Shown here piece after piece: positions 18,988 to 27,725 of a stretch of 64,000 nt of DNA. The position numbers and the translations under genes were made by a program. The notes below the pieces were generated by a model. That model had not been told where the DNA came from. It searched no databases and saw only the letters and a list, made by a program, of their open reading frames with translations. Within the stretch, counting starts at the first letter, position 1; the number at the start of each line of letters is the position of its first letter. The stretch comes from Vibrio penaeicida (GTDB lineage: Bacteria > Pseudomonadota > Gammaproteobacteria > Enterobacterales > Vibrionaceae): positions 1,050 through 65,049 of the forward strand of contig NZ_BFAQ01000004.1 of the NCBI RefSeq assembly GCF_002933855.1. Direction: 5' to 3'.

Positions 18988-19098
18988 GAAGATAAAGGTA
19001 GGTTTTGCTACCTGAACTAAAGACGGTAGATGGTGAAATCTACTATGATGTTCAAGAGGAGAATAAATTAACTTATCAAGTTCGATCTAGGAGTAAAC

Positions 19099-19869
19099 AT
19101 GTGCCGCTGGCTAGCTTATCAAGGAAAAGAAACGTACCTGTCTGACTTAATTTTTGCACCAGAATATTCGTTGGTACAACAAAGTATGAGTGCAAGGAAA
19201 TCCATTACGGCGATTAATGCGGATGGATTTGGTGTCGGTTGGTATGGGGTAAAAGACGACCCTGGCTTGTACCGCGAAGTACTGCCTGCTTGGAGTGACT
19301 GCAATTTAAAAAGCTTATCGGAACATATTCTATCCCCGCTATTTTTTGCTCATGTTCGCGCTTCAACCGGTACGCAAACCGCACGTACAAATTGCCATCC
19401 ATTTCGCTATAAAAATTGGCTGTTTATGCACAATGGTCAAATAGGTGGTTACACCGATCTGCGTTGGCATATTGAACGTTTGATCCCTAAATCTCTTTAT
19501 GGTTGTAGGCAAGGGCAAACGGACAGTGAACTGCTGTTTCTATTGTTGATCGCAAATGGTTTGATGGAAGATGAACCCAGTGCAGCAATAGGCAAAACAT
19601 TGGAACTGATAGAATCACTGATGTTGAGCGAAAAAATTGAAGAACCGCTGAGAATCAGTGCGAGCTGGTCGGACGGTGAGACGATTTGGGCATTTCGGTA
19701 TGCGTCTGACGATCATGCGCCCACACTGTTTTATAAGATGATGGAAAAGGGCATTGTGGTTGCGTCAGAACCATTAGATAGCGAGCGCCAAGCTTGGTAT
19801 TCGGTCGATCAAGCTCGCTTAATGACAGTGCATAAACAAAAAGTGGAAATTAAAGAATTAAATCATTAA
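19099..19869 (+). CDS. Class II glutamine amidotransferase (YafJ-like)
   Basis: 256 residues beginning MCRWLAYQGK. Cys2 becomes the N-terminal nucleophile after Met removal, as in Ntn-type glutamine amidotransferases. The motifs DGFGVGWYG, FAHVRASTGT, NCHPF and FMHNGQIGG are those of the YafJ/EgtC branch. It releases ammonia from glutamine or a related gamma-glutamyl compound; the physiological substrate of YafJ-type proteins is not settled. Ribosome site TAGGAG is well spaced. Monocistronic. Confidence 0.88.
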   Translation: MCRWLAYQGKETYLSDLIFAPEYSLVQQSMSARKSITAINADGFGVGWYGVKDDPGLYREVLPAWSDCNLKSLSEHILSPLFFAHVRASTGTQTARTNCHPFRYKNWLFMHNGQIGGYTDLRWHIERLIPKSLYGCRQGQTDSELLFLLLIANGLMEDEPSAAIGKTLELIESLMLSEKIEEPLRISASWSDGETIWAFRYASDDHAPTLFYKMMEKGIVVASEPLDSERQAWYSVDQARLMTVHKQKVEIKELNH

Positions 19870-19952
19870 GTGTGCGTTGCATTTCAGGGTAAAATGTCGA
19901 CCAGTATAGAGTGCCCACTGGCGCTTAGTATTTGTCAATTCTGGGTACCTTC

Positions 19953-20615
19953 ATGTCGAAAAAATTGTTACCAATCCCTTTGGTTCTGCTGATTCCAATA
20001 GTGCTTCTGATCGTGGTCATTATTGCCGCCGTTTACCGTTTTAGCTTAACTGATGAAGAAATCTATGTGAAACAAGGTGTCACGGTCAAAACGGAGCAAG
20101 CTGACGAAACCGATACAGTGATGCACAAGTTGTTTGCACTCAAAGATGCACAGCCATGGTTAGTGAGTGTGCCTGAAAGCTTGTCTAAAGCGCACTTAAG
20201 CCAAGTGGTTGGTGAACTTGAAAATTCGAGAGCTAAAGGTTTTTACTCGGTTGATGGGCAACGTGGTGAGGTCGTATTAAACTTTTTTAAAATTACCCCG
20301 TTGAACTATGGTGATCCATCAGAAGCGATGACATTTGTCGCGCCCTACGCCGTGACGACCCAAGGCACAGGCGTTTTCCATTATCTGGGTTTGTTCCGGT
20401 TAAAGCACAACGAAAAAGTGGTCGAGCAATTGGATTATATCTTCATTGCGGATCGCGCGAAGAACGTCGATGTCGCGACAGACGAACCCTTTGATGTCAG
20501 TGAATCCGTCGTGGTTCGTTATCTAGCTAATTCCGCTTCACAGCCACTCTCTGAAACACCGAGTGAACAGGTGGAAAAACTCATCAAAGTGAAACCGACG
20601 CGGTTTGTTAAATAA
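19953..20615 (+). CDS. Hypothetical membrane-anchored protein
   Basis: 220 residues. It has an N-terminal hydrophobic helix (about residues 5-28, PLVLLIPIVLLIVVIIAAVY) followed by a ~190-residue soluble domain that should face the periplasm. No family recognised. ATG 19953 is chosen instead of the upstream in-frame TTG at 19932 because it gives a normal K-K plus hydrophobic anchor. The gene is followed directly by a strong terminator shared with the convergent S33 peptidase. Confidence 0.7.
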   Translation: MSKKLLPIPLVLLIPIVLLIVVIIAAVYRFSLTDEEIYVKQGVTVKTEQADETDTVMHKLFALKDAQPWLVSVPESLSKAHLSQVVGELENSRAKGFYSVDGQRGEVVLNFFKITPLNYGDPSEAMTFVAPYAVTTQGTGVFHYLGLFRLKHNEKVVEQLDYIFIADRAKNVDVATDEPFDVSESVVVRYLANSASQPLSETPSEQVEKLIKVKPTRFVK

Positions 20616-20617
20616 AG

Positions 20618-20642
20618 AAAACCTCCCAAATGGGAGGTTTTT
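20618..20642. terminator. Bidirectional terminator
   Basis: AAAACCTCCCA (20618-20628), loop AA, TGGGAGGTTTT (20631-20641). It lies between convergent genes 3 bases after one stop and 5 before the other. Confidence 0.85.
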
Positions 20643-20646
20643 CATT

Positions 20647-21963
20647 TTAGCTGCTCGAAGTTGCTGAAGTAGACGGAGGTAAGTGAGCAATCGCGTCTGT
20701 CATCTCTAAGAGTTTGCCGAGAATGCGTTCACCATCAACGCCGATGCCGTTGTGTTCGTATTCATTGGTGATCCAAGCTTTGCTGTTTGGAATGCCAGCA
20801 AGAGTTTCGCGGCTATAATCCATTTCAACGTACATGTCGTCAGCGTACACGGCGCATGCTACAGGCACGGTATTGCTCGCCAGCTTTTCCACATCATACA
20901 GGCTGCCCCAATCTTTCTTATTTGCCAGTAAATCTGCGGCTTGCTTGAGTGGCTGTAAACCTTGGAATTGGTCGAACATCCATGGATACACCATTTCACC
21001 GGTAAACAAGAAAGGTTTGCCCGTGTTGTAGTGGAATTCTGGGTATTCATCTCTCACGCGATGTGCCGACCAAGACGATGCTTCACTTTGGTTATAGATA
21101 GACTCATGCAGCACAGCGTAAATCGGGTTAGTGTGGAAAACTTGGTCTTGAAGCATGGCATTCAAAAAGCCAAAACTCAGTGTCTCTTCACCATTTACCG
21201 TGACAAATGCATTTTCCAGCAAGTAATACATCGGCGTGTTAGCGCCACCTCGGCCAAGATTAGCGCCAATTAACTGGAATTGTTCTACGGAAAATGTCTG
21301 ACCATTTGGCAAGATCACATCATTGTTTAGAATGAAGTCTGCGATTTTCTGGCATTGAGCCTGCGCTGCTGGAAACTGCGCAAAGAACGCATTGTTTTTG
21401 TCTGTCACGCGTTGATATGTTGCACGATAAACGTCGTCGGCGTGACGAACGAGTGAAGGAACGCCGCCTGTGATTAGAGAACGATCTAGTTTCTCAGGAA
21501 ACATAGACAGATAGGTCAGAGAGCAGAAACCACCAAAACTTTGCCCAAGAATACTCCAGCGCTCAACACCAAATTGCTCACGAATCGCTTCAGCATCACG
21601 AACGATGTTGTCGGCTCTGAAATGACTTAGGTATTGTGCTTGCTGCTCTGGGCTTTGACCTTCTAAGGTTTGAAGCGTAACGACGCTGCTATTGCCAGTG
21701 CCGCGTTGGTCTAGCAGTAAAACACGAAATTGCTGAAGTGCGCGCTTCACCCAACCTGAACTGCCATCAACCCTTGGTGAGGCAAAGCCAGGACCGCCTT
21801 GGAAATACACCAGCCACGGCAGTGATTCGCTGTCTTTATTGATGTCGACCAGTTCTCTGGCAAAAACGGAAATAGTGTCGCCATTGGGCTGTTGATAGTC
21901 CAATGGCAACTCAAAGGTGTGAGGACGAAAACGGACTTGTCCTTCAATAAATTCTGATCGCAC
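20647..21963 (-). CDS. S33 family alpha/beta hydrolase, proline-iminopeptidase-like
   Basis: A 438-residue cytoplasmic peptidase of the prolyl aminopeptidase group. Oxyanion motif GGPG at residues 56-59, DQRGTG at 85-90, nucleophile Ser142 in GQSFGGF. The length and cap domain fit the longer proline iminopeptidase type (about 430 residues). The start is GTG (21961-21963 on the minus strand), supported by AAGGAG six bases upstream. Monocistronic, convergent with a hypothetical gene. Confidence 0.87.
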   Translation of the reverse strand: MRSEFIEGQVRFRPHTFELPLDYQQPNGDTISVFARELVDINKDSESLPWLVYFQGGPGFASPRVDGSSGWVKRALQQFRVLLLDQRGTGNSSVVTLQTLEGQSPEQQAQYLSHFRADNIVRDAEAIREQFGVERWSILGQSFGGFCSLTYLSMFPEKLDRSLITGGVPSLVRHADDVYRATYQRVTDKNNAFFAQFPAAQAQCQKIADFILNNDVILPNGQTFSVEQFQLIGANLGRGGANTPMYYLLENAFVTVNGEETLSFGFLNAMLQDQVFHTNPIYAVLHESIYNQSEASSWSAHRVRDEYPEFHYNTGKPFLFTGEMVYPWMFDQFQGLQPLKQAADLLANKKDWGSLYDVEKLASNTVPVACAVYADDMYVEMDYSRETLAGIPNSKAWITNEYEHNGIGVDGERILGKLLEMTDAIAHLPPSTSATSSS

Positions 21964-22019
21964 TTTCTTCTCCTTCCATATGAAAGCAAGCAGAGAGTAG
22001 CAAAATTTATACGCGCTTG

Positions 22020-22448
22020 TTAGAAGCCGTTCAATCCAAGAGCGATGAATAATCCTAAATTTGCAATAAAACCAATCATATAGAAATAACTGCGTGGGCT
22101 AGGGTTACGTTCTGTTGCAATTACGTAGTACAGCACCATGTGAATCAAGCGTGCGATGGCGTAAATCCAAACGAAAACTGCCAGTGTTGTTGAAGACATA
22201 CCAGCGAATATTCCCAAGATAGCTGGGAGAACAAATACAGCGACATTATCGAGCGAGTTTTGATGGGTGCGATGGCTTCGAAATACAAAGGATTCGTGGC
22301 TCAGTTGGCTGTCTACAATTCCAGGGACATAGTGTGATTGTTTGCGATGAGCAACAGAAGCTACAATGGCTTGAACTAATACAGTGAATAGAATCACCCA
22401 CAAGCCCCATAGCGTGAAAGAGTACTGGGAAAAAAGTTCAGCAAACAT
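22020..22448 (-). CDS. MAPEG family membrane protein
   Basis: 142 residues with four membrane helices. The family segment around RSHRTHQNSLDNVAVFV and the later IARLIHMVLYYVI identify MAPEG (glutathione and eicosanoid metabolism related) proteins. Bacterial members have glutathione transferase or peroxidase activity in some cases. Ribosome site GAGGA. The leader contains three copies of an ATTGnGCnCAAT palindrome, suggesting control by a MarR/OhrR-type repressor that is not adjacent. Confidence 0.83.
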   Translation of the reverse strand: MFAELFSQYSFTLWGLWVILFTVLVQAIVASVAHRKQSHYVPGIVDSQLSHESFVFRSHRTHQNSLDNVAVFVLPAILGIFAGMSSTTLAVFVWIYAIARLIHMVLYYVIATERNPSPRSYFYMIGFIANLGLFIALGLNGF

Positions 22449-22460
22449 AAAAATCCTCGA

Positions 22461-22496
22461 TATTTTGAATTTAGGCGGTATTTTGAATTTTAGATT
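22461..22496. repeat. 18-nt degenerate tandem duplication in the MAPEG leader
   Basis: TATTTTGAATTTAGGCGG (22461-22478) is followed by TATTTTGAATTTTAGATT (22479-22496). The first 12 bases are identical. It lies between the MAPEG start and the operator cluster. Confidence 0.6.
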
Positions 22497-22564
22497 GTGC
22501 GCAATGTTTATTTTGAAGGCATATTAATTGTGCACAACTAAAAAGTAAATAGATTGCGCGCAAT
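22494..22564. promoter_or_regulatory. Three palindromic operator-like sites upstream of MAPEG gene
   Basis: ATTGTGCGCAAT (22494-22505), TTGTGCACAA (22528-22537) and ATTGCGCGCAAT (22553-22564) are variants of one palindrome, ATTGyGCrCAAT. They are spaced 20-35 bases apart in the 5' region of the MAPEG gene. MarR-family repressors bind sites of this kind. The cluster lies where it could block the minus-strand promoter. Confidence 0.65.
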
Positions 22565-22645
22565 TTAAATTAGTATCCTTTCAATACTACGAATAAATAA
22601 TCAATGCCGTTCACTAGGGTGGGGCTATCTTCCGAAGAATAGTAC

Positions 22646-22670
22646 AAAAAAAGCCGCTACATGAGCGGCT
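22646..22670 (-). terminator. Rho-independent terminator of lipoprotein gene
   Basis: Stem AGCCGCT (22652-22658) / AGCGGCT (22664-22670), loop ACATG. Read on the minus strand it ends in six T (22646-22651). It lies 23 bases after the stop of the small lipoprotein gene. Confidence 0.85.
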
Positions 22671-22693
22671 AAGAGAGAAATGAATGAGGAGAG

Positions 22694-23005
22694 TTATTTG
22701 CAGAGTTTTTCTGACATGGTGTGCATGTAGACTTCTCTGTCTTCGTTGTTGTTTGCTACTTTGATCGCATCATTGATTTGATCGTTAGTGAAGCCATGGC
22801 GCTGTCCAACACTGAATACCATTGCTGGGCTATCGTTATAAACGTGCATGTACATTTCATCCAGCGCAGTTTCGCATTTGTTTTCCTCTGCAAATGGGAT
22901 ACCTGCAATGCTGTCCATTGTAGGAATAATGGAGTCTTCTGGGTTAGTTGATACACAACCAGACATTGCAGAAGCGGCAAGTAGAACGGAAAAGAACTTT
23001 TTCAT
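22694..23005 (-). CDS. Small putative lipoprotein
   Basis: 103 residues. The N terminus (KKFFSVLLAASAMSGC) is a signal peptide with a lipobox-like end at Cys16; Met at -3 is not canonical. The mature part is ~87 residues, acidic, with cysteines near residues 44 and 102 that may form a disulfide. Not recognised beyond this. Its ATG overlaps the stop of the preceding 99-residue frame (ATGA), with ribosome site GAGGAC. Confidence 0.7.
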   Translation of the reverse strand: MKKFFSVLLAASAMSGCVSTNPEDSIIPTMDSIAGIPFAEENKCETALDEMYMHVYNDSPAMVFSVGQRHGFTNDQINDAIKVANNNEDREVYMHTMSEKLCK

Positions 23006-23301
23006 GACGTAATGTCCTCAAAATGAAATGTGTTGTTCCTCTTTGTGCCGCGTTCCTTGAGCACTAGAACACCTTTAGAAAACGAAAATGCCAGCTTGTG
23101 CGAGCAATATTCATAAACGTGTGAGACCAGATCTTCTTTGTGATGAATGATGGTTTGCGCTATGCCCATTAAAGCCTGCATTTCACAGACGTTGGTACAA
23201 CCCACAGTGAGGTCTCGTTGAATCAACTCTGAGCGTTGCAGATTGTCTTCTGTATTAAGCGTGCATTTCTCAGAAACGTCATTCGAAAATGTTGGTGACA
23301 T
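23002..23301 (-). CDS. Hypothetical protein, possibly translated with the lipoprotein
   Basis: 99 residues, not recognised. It contains five cysteines and a His-rich middle (IIHHKEDLVSHVYEYCSHK). Support for being real: a GGGG element before the ATG, and a 4-base ATGA overlap with the start of the lipoprotein gene, a common sign of translational coupling. There is no homology evidence, so it remains tentative. Confidence 0.45.
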   Translation of the reverse strand: MSPTFSNDVSEKCTLNTEDNLQRSELIQRDLTVGCTNVCEMQALMGIAQTIIHHKEDLVSHVYEYCSHKLAFSFSKGVLVLKERGTKRNNTFHFEDITS

Positions 23302-23537
23302 AAATACCCCAAAACTTCATCACAATGCGATAAATATCACATATCTTAGTCATTGATGGCGCGCATGCTAACACGTTGAAATATTGAACAGTGTAAGCGT
23401 TTGTAAGGGGGTAAGGGCAATCCGTTTTAGGTTGGCTTAAGGTAAAGTTTGTGAACATGATACAGGCTCAGCCTCTCTTAACATAAGCTATTCAAATTCA
23501 CTGGCTTAGCGGCTAAAAGGCAGAGCAGGAGAACGTA

Positions 23538-23942
23538 ATGAATCAGGATGTGAGTAAAGTTTTTGAACATTACCCCGAAGACATTCGACAGCGACTTATG
23601 CAGGTAAGAGCTCTGCTGTATGACGTTGCAGCAGAGGAAAACTTAGGGGAGATAGAAGAAACCCTGAAATGGGGAGAGCCAAGCTATCTTTCTCGGCATG
23701 GCAGTACCGTAAGGCTAGGTTGGAAACAAAGTGCCCCAGATCTTTACTGCGTTTACTTTCATTGCCAAACCAAGTTAGTGGAAACTTTCCGAGAGCTGTA
23801 TGGTGATGAGCTGACTTTTCAAGGCAATCGTGCCATTGAGTTTCGTATAGATAAACCGCTCGCAGAATGCCCCCTGAAGCATTGCTTATACCTTGCGCTT
23901 AATTACCATAAACTCAAAAACAAACCTTTGTTAGGAGCCTGA
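23538..23942 (+). CDS. DUF1801 (YdhG-like) domain protein
   Basis: A 134-residue single-domain protein. The motif EETLKWGEPSYLS and the helical ends match DUF1801/YdhG-type proteins, which share a fold with iron-chaperone frataxin-like proteins of Bacillus. Function in this organism unknown. The AGGAG ribosome site is strong. A four-helix membrane protein follows after 7 bases, so the two are probably co-transcribed. Confidence 0.8.
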   Translation: MNQDVSKVFEHYPEDIRQRLMQVRALLYDVAAEENLGEIEETLKWGEPSYLSRHGSTVRLGWKQSAPDLYCVYFHCQTKLVETFRELYGDELTFQGNRAIEFRIDKPLAECPLKHCLYLALNYHKLKNKPLLGA

Positions 23943-23949
23943 AAGCCCC

Positions 23950-24393
23950 ATGAATAATGTTTTAATTGCTGCGGCTTTTATGAGTTTTTTTGCGGCGTTT
24001 ATGCACGGTTGCATTGTACTCGGTGGACCAGAATGGTATCGATTTTTTGGTGCCGGAGAAGGCATGGCTCAAATGGCAGAACAAGGTCGATGGTATCCAC
24101 ATGTTGTGACGGCTGGCATCGCAACCGTATTAGCCATTTGGGGAGTGTATGCGTTGTCGGCAGCAGGACTTATCGTCCCTTTACCCTTAACGAAATGGGT
24201 CTTGGTTGGTATCACGACCGTTTATTTAGCCCGAGGCATTTTCGGCATTATTGCGATTAACATGGTTAATCACCCGTATTTCATTGAGCTACGTGAACAA
24301 CAAACCTTTATGTGGGTGAGCTCGCTTATTTGCACAGTGGTTGGAGTAACGCACGCTACAGGGCTTTATCAAGTGTGGTCGAAACTTAGTTAG
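23950..24393 (+). CDS. Four-helix membrane protein, unknown function
   Basis: 147 residues with four clear hydrophobic helices (about 4-24, 50-73, 79-103, 118-140) and conserved-looking Gly/Trp residues in GGPEWYRFFGAG between helices 1 and 2. No family assigned. It follows the DUF1801 gene with a GGAG site inside that gene's end, so translation is probably coupled. Confidence 0.7.
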   Translation: MNNVLIAAAFMSFFAAFMHGCIVLGGPEWYRFFGAGEGMAQMAEQGRWYPHVVTAGIATVLAIWGVYALSAAGLIVPLPLTKWVLVGITTVYLARGIFGIIAINMVNHPYFIELREQQTFMWVSSLICTVVGVTHATGLYQVWSKLS

Positions 24394-24530
24394 CTCAGAT
24401 AGAAAAACAGTGAGCTGTCCTATTTTTAAGAATTGGCTTCTTTTTTAAATATTTCTTATAGATGCACTCGCCAGAGAAAAGAGGCAAGGATAAATTGGAT
24501 TTGAAATACCCAAGTGACAAGGAGTGTCAT

Positions 24531-24926
24531 ATGAAATCTTTTTCCGGTGAATTCCGCATTACGGCATGGGATGAAAGCACCTATGTGCAACGTGAAGGCG
24601 GATTCAAGCAATCGCTCGCAGCGGTAACCCAAAATTATCGAGGTGGCATTGAAGGTGCCGGTGAGGTTCAATATCTCATGTGCCATCAAACTGCTGATCA
24701 TGCTGTGTTTGTCGGCTATGAGATCATAACTGGAACTATTGATGGCAAAGCCGGTTGCTTGGTTGTTCAGCACAATGGGAAGTTTGAAAAAGGTGTCGCC
24801 AGTAGCCAAATGGTTGTTGTGCGCGATTCTGGCACAGGTGAGCTAAAAGGGGTAGAAGGCAATGGGCATTTTCATGCGGAAGAATCTGGAAAAGCCTTAT
24901 ATCAATTTACACTGAAGTTTAATTAA
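24531..24926 (+). CDS. DUF3224 domain protein
   Basis: A 131-residue all-beta protein of the DUF3224 family (allene-oxide-cyclase-like barrel). The pattern of G-x-I-E-G-x-G-E, G-x-I-D-G-K-x-G and the ending G-x-G-x-F in ELKGVEGNGHFHAEES is characteristic. ATG 24531, preceded by AAGGAG at 24519-24524, is chosen over an in-frame start at 24462 because of the strong ribosome site. Function unknown. Confidence 0.8.
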   Translation: MKSFSGEFRITAWDESTYVQREGGFKQSLAAVTQNYRGGIEGAGEVQYLMCHQTADHAVFVGYEIITGTIDGKAGCLVVQHNGKFEKGVASSQMVVVRDSGTGELKGVEGNGHFHAEESGKALYQFTLKFN

Positions 24927-25064
24927 GCCTTTTATTCATACGGTTCACTATTGCTCATAATTTACCCCGCCTTTTTCTCCATGCTGGTTCTTTCGTAGTG
25001 CTTGGAGACACGCTTTTGACTTCTTTTTCTTGAGTTTATTACCAAAATGGTTTGATGTTAGCTA

Positions 25065-25093
25065 TTGGACGTTCAATGAATAGCGCCTAGAAT
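25065..25093 (+). promoter_or_regulatory. Sigma-70 promoter of the diguanylate cyclase gene
   Basis: TTGGAC (25065-25070), 17-base spacer, TAGAAT (25088-25093). It lies about 50 bases before the ATG of the GGDEF gene. Close to consensus in both hexamers and in spacing. Confidence 0.65.
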
Positions 25094-25142
25094 GATCTAT
25101 ACTTGTTCCGACGACAAAGGCGCACGACAGTAGTGATAACGC

Positions 25143-26165
25143 ATGAGTAAAAAAGACATTCAAAAAGCATCTGAGAACCTAAAAAAAGCCGTTCCTTTGA
25201 TGATCAAAAATCAAGTTCCTACTACACCGACTAACTATGCCTTGTGGTATACGTATGTTGATAACTCCTTGCCGGAACTTAATAAAGAGCTGGATCAAGT
25301 GGTGTCTGATTGTGGGCTTTGCCCGCCAGCGACTGGGGAAGCGCTGTACAGAAACTACGTAGCCAGCAAGCAAGAAACTGATGTGCAGCAGCTTCGCACA
25401 AGTTTAGAGAAGCTCATAACCGAAGTGTCGCATTCTATGAATGACACGTTGGCAAACACCAGTACTTTCCAAAAGCAGATGGACAGAAGCTTTGACAACC
25501 TTTCAAGAGTGGAAGATGAAGGTTTGTCGTTTGAAGAAGTAATGGGGTTAGTGCGTAACCTGATCACTGAATCAAAAGATATCCGTTCAACAACGCAGTT
25601 TTTGAATAGTCAGCTTAATGTGGCAAGTAAAGAAATTGGGGAGCTAAAATCTCAGCTCGCTGAATTCCAAAAAGATGCGCTTTATGATGGTTTGACCAAC
25701 TTATTGAACCGCAGAGCGTTTGATAAAGATCTTTCTACTTTTTGTCGTAACAACAGTGCGTTCAGTTTAATCATACTCGATATAGACCATTTCAAATCTT
25801 TTAATGATCAGTATGGGCATGTGTTTGGCGATGCGGTGATTCGTTCAATAGCCAAGCGCTTAAGAGGGGCATGCCGAGATGGCATTGCAGCCTATCGTTA
25901 CGGCGGTGAAGAATTCGCATTTATCGTTCCAGATAAAAAGCTAAGGTTGGCAATACGCTTTGCGGAATCGGTACGAACCAGCTTTGAGAAAATTAGCGTG
26001 AAAGACAAACGCAGTGGTCAGCAGGTTGGTAGCATTACATCTTCATTTGGTGTAGCTGAATTCCAAGAAGGCGAAGCGCCAGATGGCTTGATAGAACGCG
26101 CAGACACTCAGTTGTACGAAGCTAAGCGATTGGGGCGGAATCGAGTAATGCCTATCCCTAAATAG
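25143..26165 (+). CDS. Diguanylate cyclase (GGDEF)
   Basis: 340 residues. The N-terminal ~170 residues form a helical, coiled-coil-rich sensory region without membrane helices. The GGDEF domain follows, with the active-site motif GGEEF at residues 254-258 (AYRYGGEEFAFIVP) and the metal-binding LDIDHFKSFND segment. It should make c-di-GMP in the cytoplasm. No RxxD inhibition site is obvious. The N-terminal pattern (PTTPTNYALWYTYVDN) is found in a group of gammaproteobacterial cyclases. Monocistronic, with promoter and terminator visible. Confidence 0.92.
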   Translation: MSKKDIQKASENLKKAVPLMIKNQVPTTPTNYALWYTYVDNSLPELNKELDQVVSDCGLCPPATGEALYRNYVASKQETDVQQLRTSLEKLITEVSHSMNDTLANTSTFQKQMDRSFDNLSRVEDEGLSFEEVMGLVRNLITESKDIRSTTQFLNSQLNVASKEIGELKSQLAEFQKDALYDGLTNLLNRRAFDKDLSTFCRNNSAFSLIILDIDHFKSFNDQYGHVFGDAVIRSIAKRLRGACRDGIAAYRYGGEEFAFIVPDKKLRLAIRFAESVRTSFEKISVKDKRSGQQVGSITSSFGVAEFQEGEAPDGLIERADTQLYEAKRLGRNRVMPIPK

Positions 26166-26197
26166 TGATTGCTACGTAGATAAAAATGAATTTTTCT

Positions 26198-26227
26198 AAA
26201 CACTCGCCTATGTGCGAGTGTTTTTTT
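26198..26227 (+). terminator. Rho-independent terminator
   Basis: AAACACTCGC (26198-26207) pairs with GCGAGTGTTT (26214-26223), followed by TTTT. It is 32 bases after the diguanylate cyclase stop. Confidence 0.88.
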
Positions 26228-26439
26228 ATGCGTTAAGTGATGACTGCACTTGATGACATCACCACAATCCATGTCAGGTGACTGAACAAAAAGGAAAAGT
26301 GATAAAAAATATGGCTTGAGTGAAATTAATCGTTGAAGTTCGTATTTTTAGCAGATAAGTTAACACTATTAAGGACTTTGTAACAAAGTGTGCTGTGCCG
26401 TTCCACAGTATAAATAAGAAAAAGACAGGAAGATGTAGT

Positions 26440-27492
26440 ATGTACCAAACCGACGACGTTCGAATTAATAAAGTCAAAGAACTGCTTCCCCCCGTTGCAG
26501 TGTTAGAGAAGTATCCGACCACAGAAGTTGCATCTTCAACCACCTTTGAAGCGCGTACAGCGATTCACAACATTTTAGAAGATAAAGACGACAGACTTTT
26601 AGTCATCATTGGTCCGTGCTCAATTCACGATACGGAAGCGGCACTGGAATATGGTAAACGCCTAAAAACACTGCGTGATGAACTTAAAGGCAACCTAGAA
26701 ATCGTAATGCGTGTTTATTTTGAAAAACCTCGTACCACGGTTGGGTGGAAAGGTTTAATCAATGACCCTTACCTTAACGACACGTTCAAGTTGAATGATG
26801 GATTGCGTATCGGTCGCAAGCTTCTGTTGGATTTAACGGACATGGGTATGCCTACTGCGAGTGAATTCCTAGATATGATCACGCCGCAATACGTGGCGGA
26901 TTTAATCAGCTGGGGCGCGATTGGTGCGCGTACAACTGAATCTCAGGTTCACCGTGAGCTGTCTTCTGGCCTTTCTTGTCCGGTTGGGTTTAAAAACGGT
27001 ACAGACGGCAACATTAAGATTGCATCAGACGCAATTCGAAGTGCAAGCGCATCACACCACTTTTTATCGGTGACTAAGTACGGTCATTCAGCCATTGTGG
27101 AAACGGCGGGCAACCCTGATTGCCATATCATTCTGCGTGGCGGTAAAGAGCCAAACTACAGTGCAGAACACGTTGCGAAAATAAAAGATGAGTTAGCTGC
27201 CTCGGGCTTACCTCAAAAAGTGATGATTGATTTCAGCCACGCTAACAGTTCTAAACAATATCAGCGTCAAATGAACGTAGCCGACGATGTTTGCGCTCAA
27301 GTTGCTGGTGGTGAAAAGGCAGTGTTTGGTGTCATGATTGAGTCGCACCTTGTTGAAGGTCGTCAAGATTTGGTTGATGGTAAAGCGGCAACGTATGGTC
27401 AATCGATCACAGATGCATGTATTGGTTGGGACGACACAGAAAAAGTGCTCCGCCAACTTGCTGATGCAGTAGAAGCGCGTCGTAACGCCTAA
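26440..27492 (+). CDS. aroG: 3-deoxy-7-phosphoheptulonate synthase (DAHP synthase), AroG type
   Basis: A 350-residue enzyme with the same length as E. coli AroG. It condenses phosphoenolpyruvate and erythrose 4-phosphate in the first step of aromatic amino-acid synthesis. The metal-binding motif GPCSIHD includes Cys60. Also present are KPRTTVGWKGLINDP, GARTTESQVHRELSSG and DFSHANSSKQ. The closest class is type I, the phenylalanine-sensitive AroG. ATG 26440 is preferred to upstream GTG 26395 because of AGGAAG eight bases before it and because the resulting N terminus aligns with AroG. I see no clear TyrR box. Followed by an intergenic repeat and a terminator. Confidence 0.95.
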   Translation: MYQTDDVRINKVKELLPPVAVLEKYPTTEVASSTTFEARTAIHNILEDKDDRLLVIIGPCSIHDTEAALEYGKRLKTLRDELKGNLEIVMRVYFEKPRTTVGWKGLINDPYLNDTFKLNDGLRIGRKLLLDLTDMGMPTASEFLDMITPQYVADLISWGAIGARTTESQVHRELSSGLSCPVGFKNGTDGNIKIASDAIRSASASHHFLSVTKYGHSAIVETAGNPDCHIILRGGKEPNYSAEHVAKIKDELAASGLPQKVMIDFSHANSSKQYQRQMNVADDVCAQVAGGEKAVFGVMIESHLVEGRQDLVDGKAATYGQSITDACIGWDDTEKVLRQLADAVEARRNA

Positions 27493-27506
27493 CTGTAAAG
27501 CGTTCT

Positions 27507-27655
27507 TATACTCAAGCTCCCAAGGGCGAGTTTGCTTGATTTCCATGCAGCGTTACCGATTCTTGATTTAGAACCACTAGATCTTCCAATCGGTGTCTTA
27601 CCTGAAAACCAAGCAATTCTCGCTGAACCTAGCATCTTGAGGTAGCTTGAGTATA
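27507..27655. repeat. MITE-like intergenic repeat, family A, short copy
   Basis: A 149-base element bounded by perfect 12-base inverted ends (TATACTCAAGCT at 27507-27518 and AGCTTGAGTATA at 27644-27655). From CTCCCAAGGGCGAGTTT onward it is alignable over its length with 59565-59703. It lacks ~117 bases present on the left of that longer copy, so it looks like an internally deleted member. No coding capacity. Confidence 0.85.
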
Positions 27656-27669
27656 TATCGATTCGACAG

Positions 27670-27697
27670 AAGCCAGCATTTTGCTGGCTTTTTTTGC
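27670..27697 (+). terminator. Rho-independent terminator downstream of aroG
   Basis: AAGCCAGCA (27670-27678), loop TTT, TGCTGGCTT (27682-27690), then a T run. The repeat element lies between the aroG stop and this terminator, so it is probably transcribed as part of the aroG 3' UTR. Confidence 0.85.
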
Positions 27698-27725
27698 GAG
27701 TTTTTTTGGTGTACAGCTATATTTT

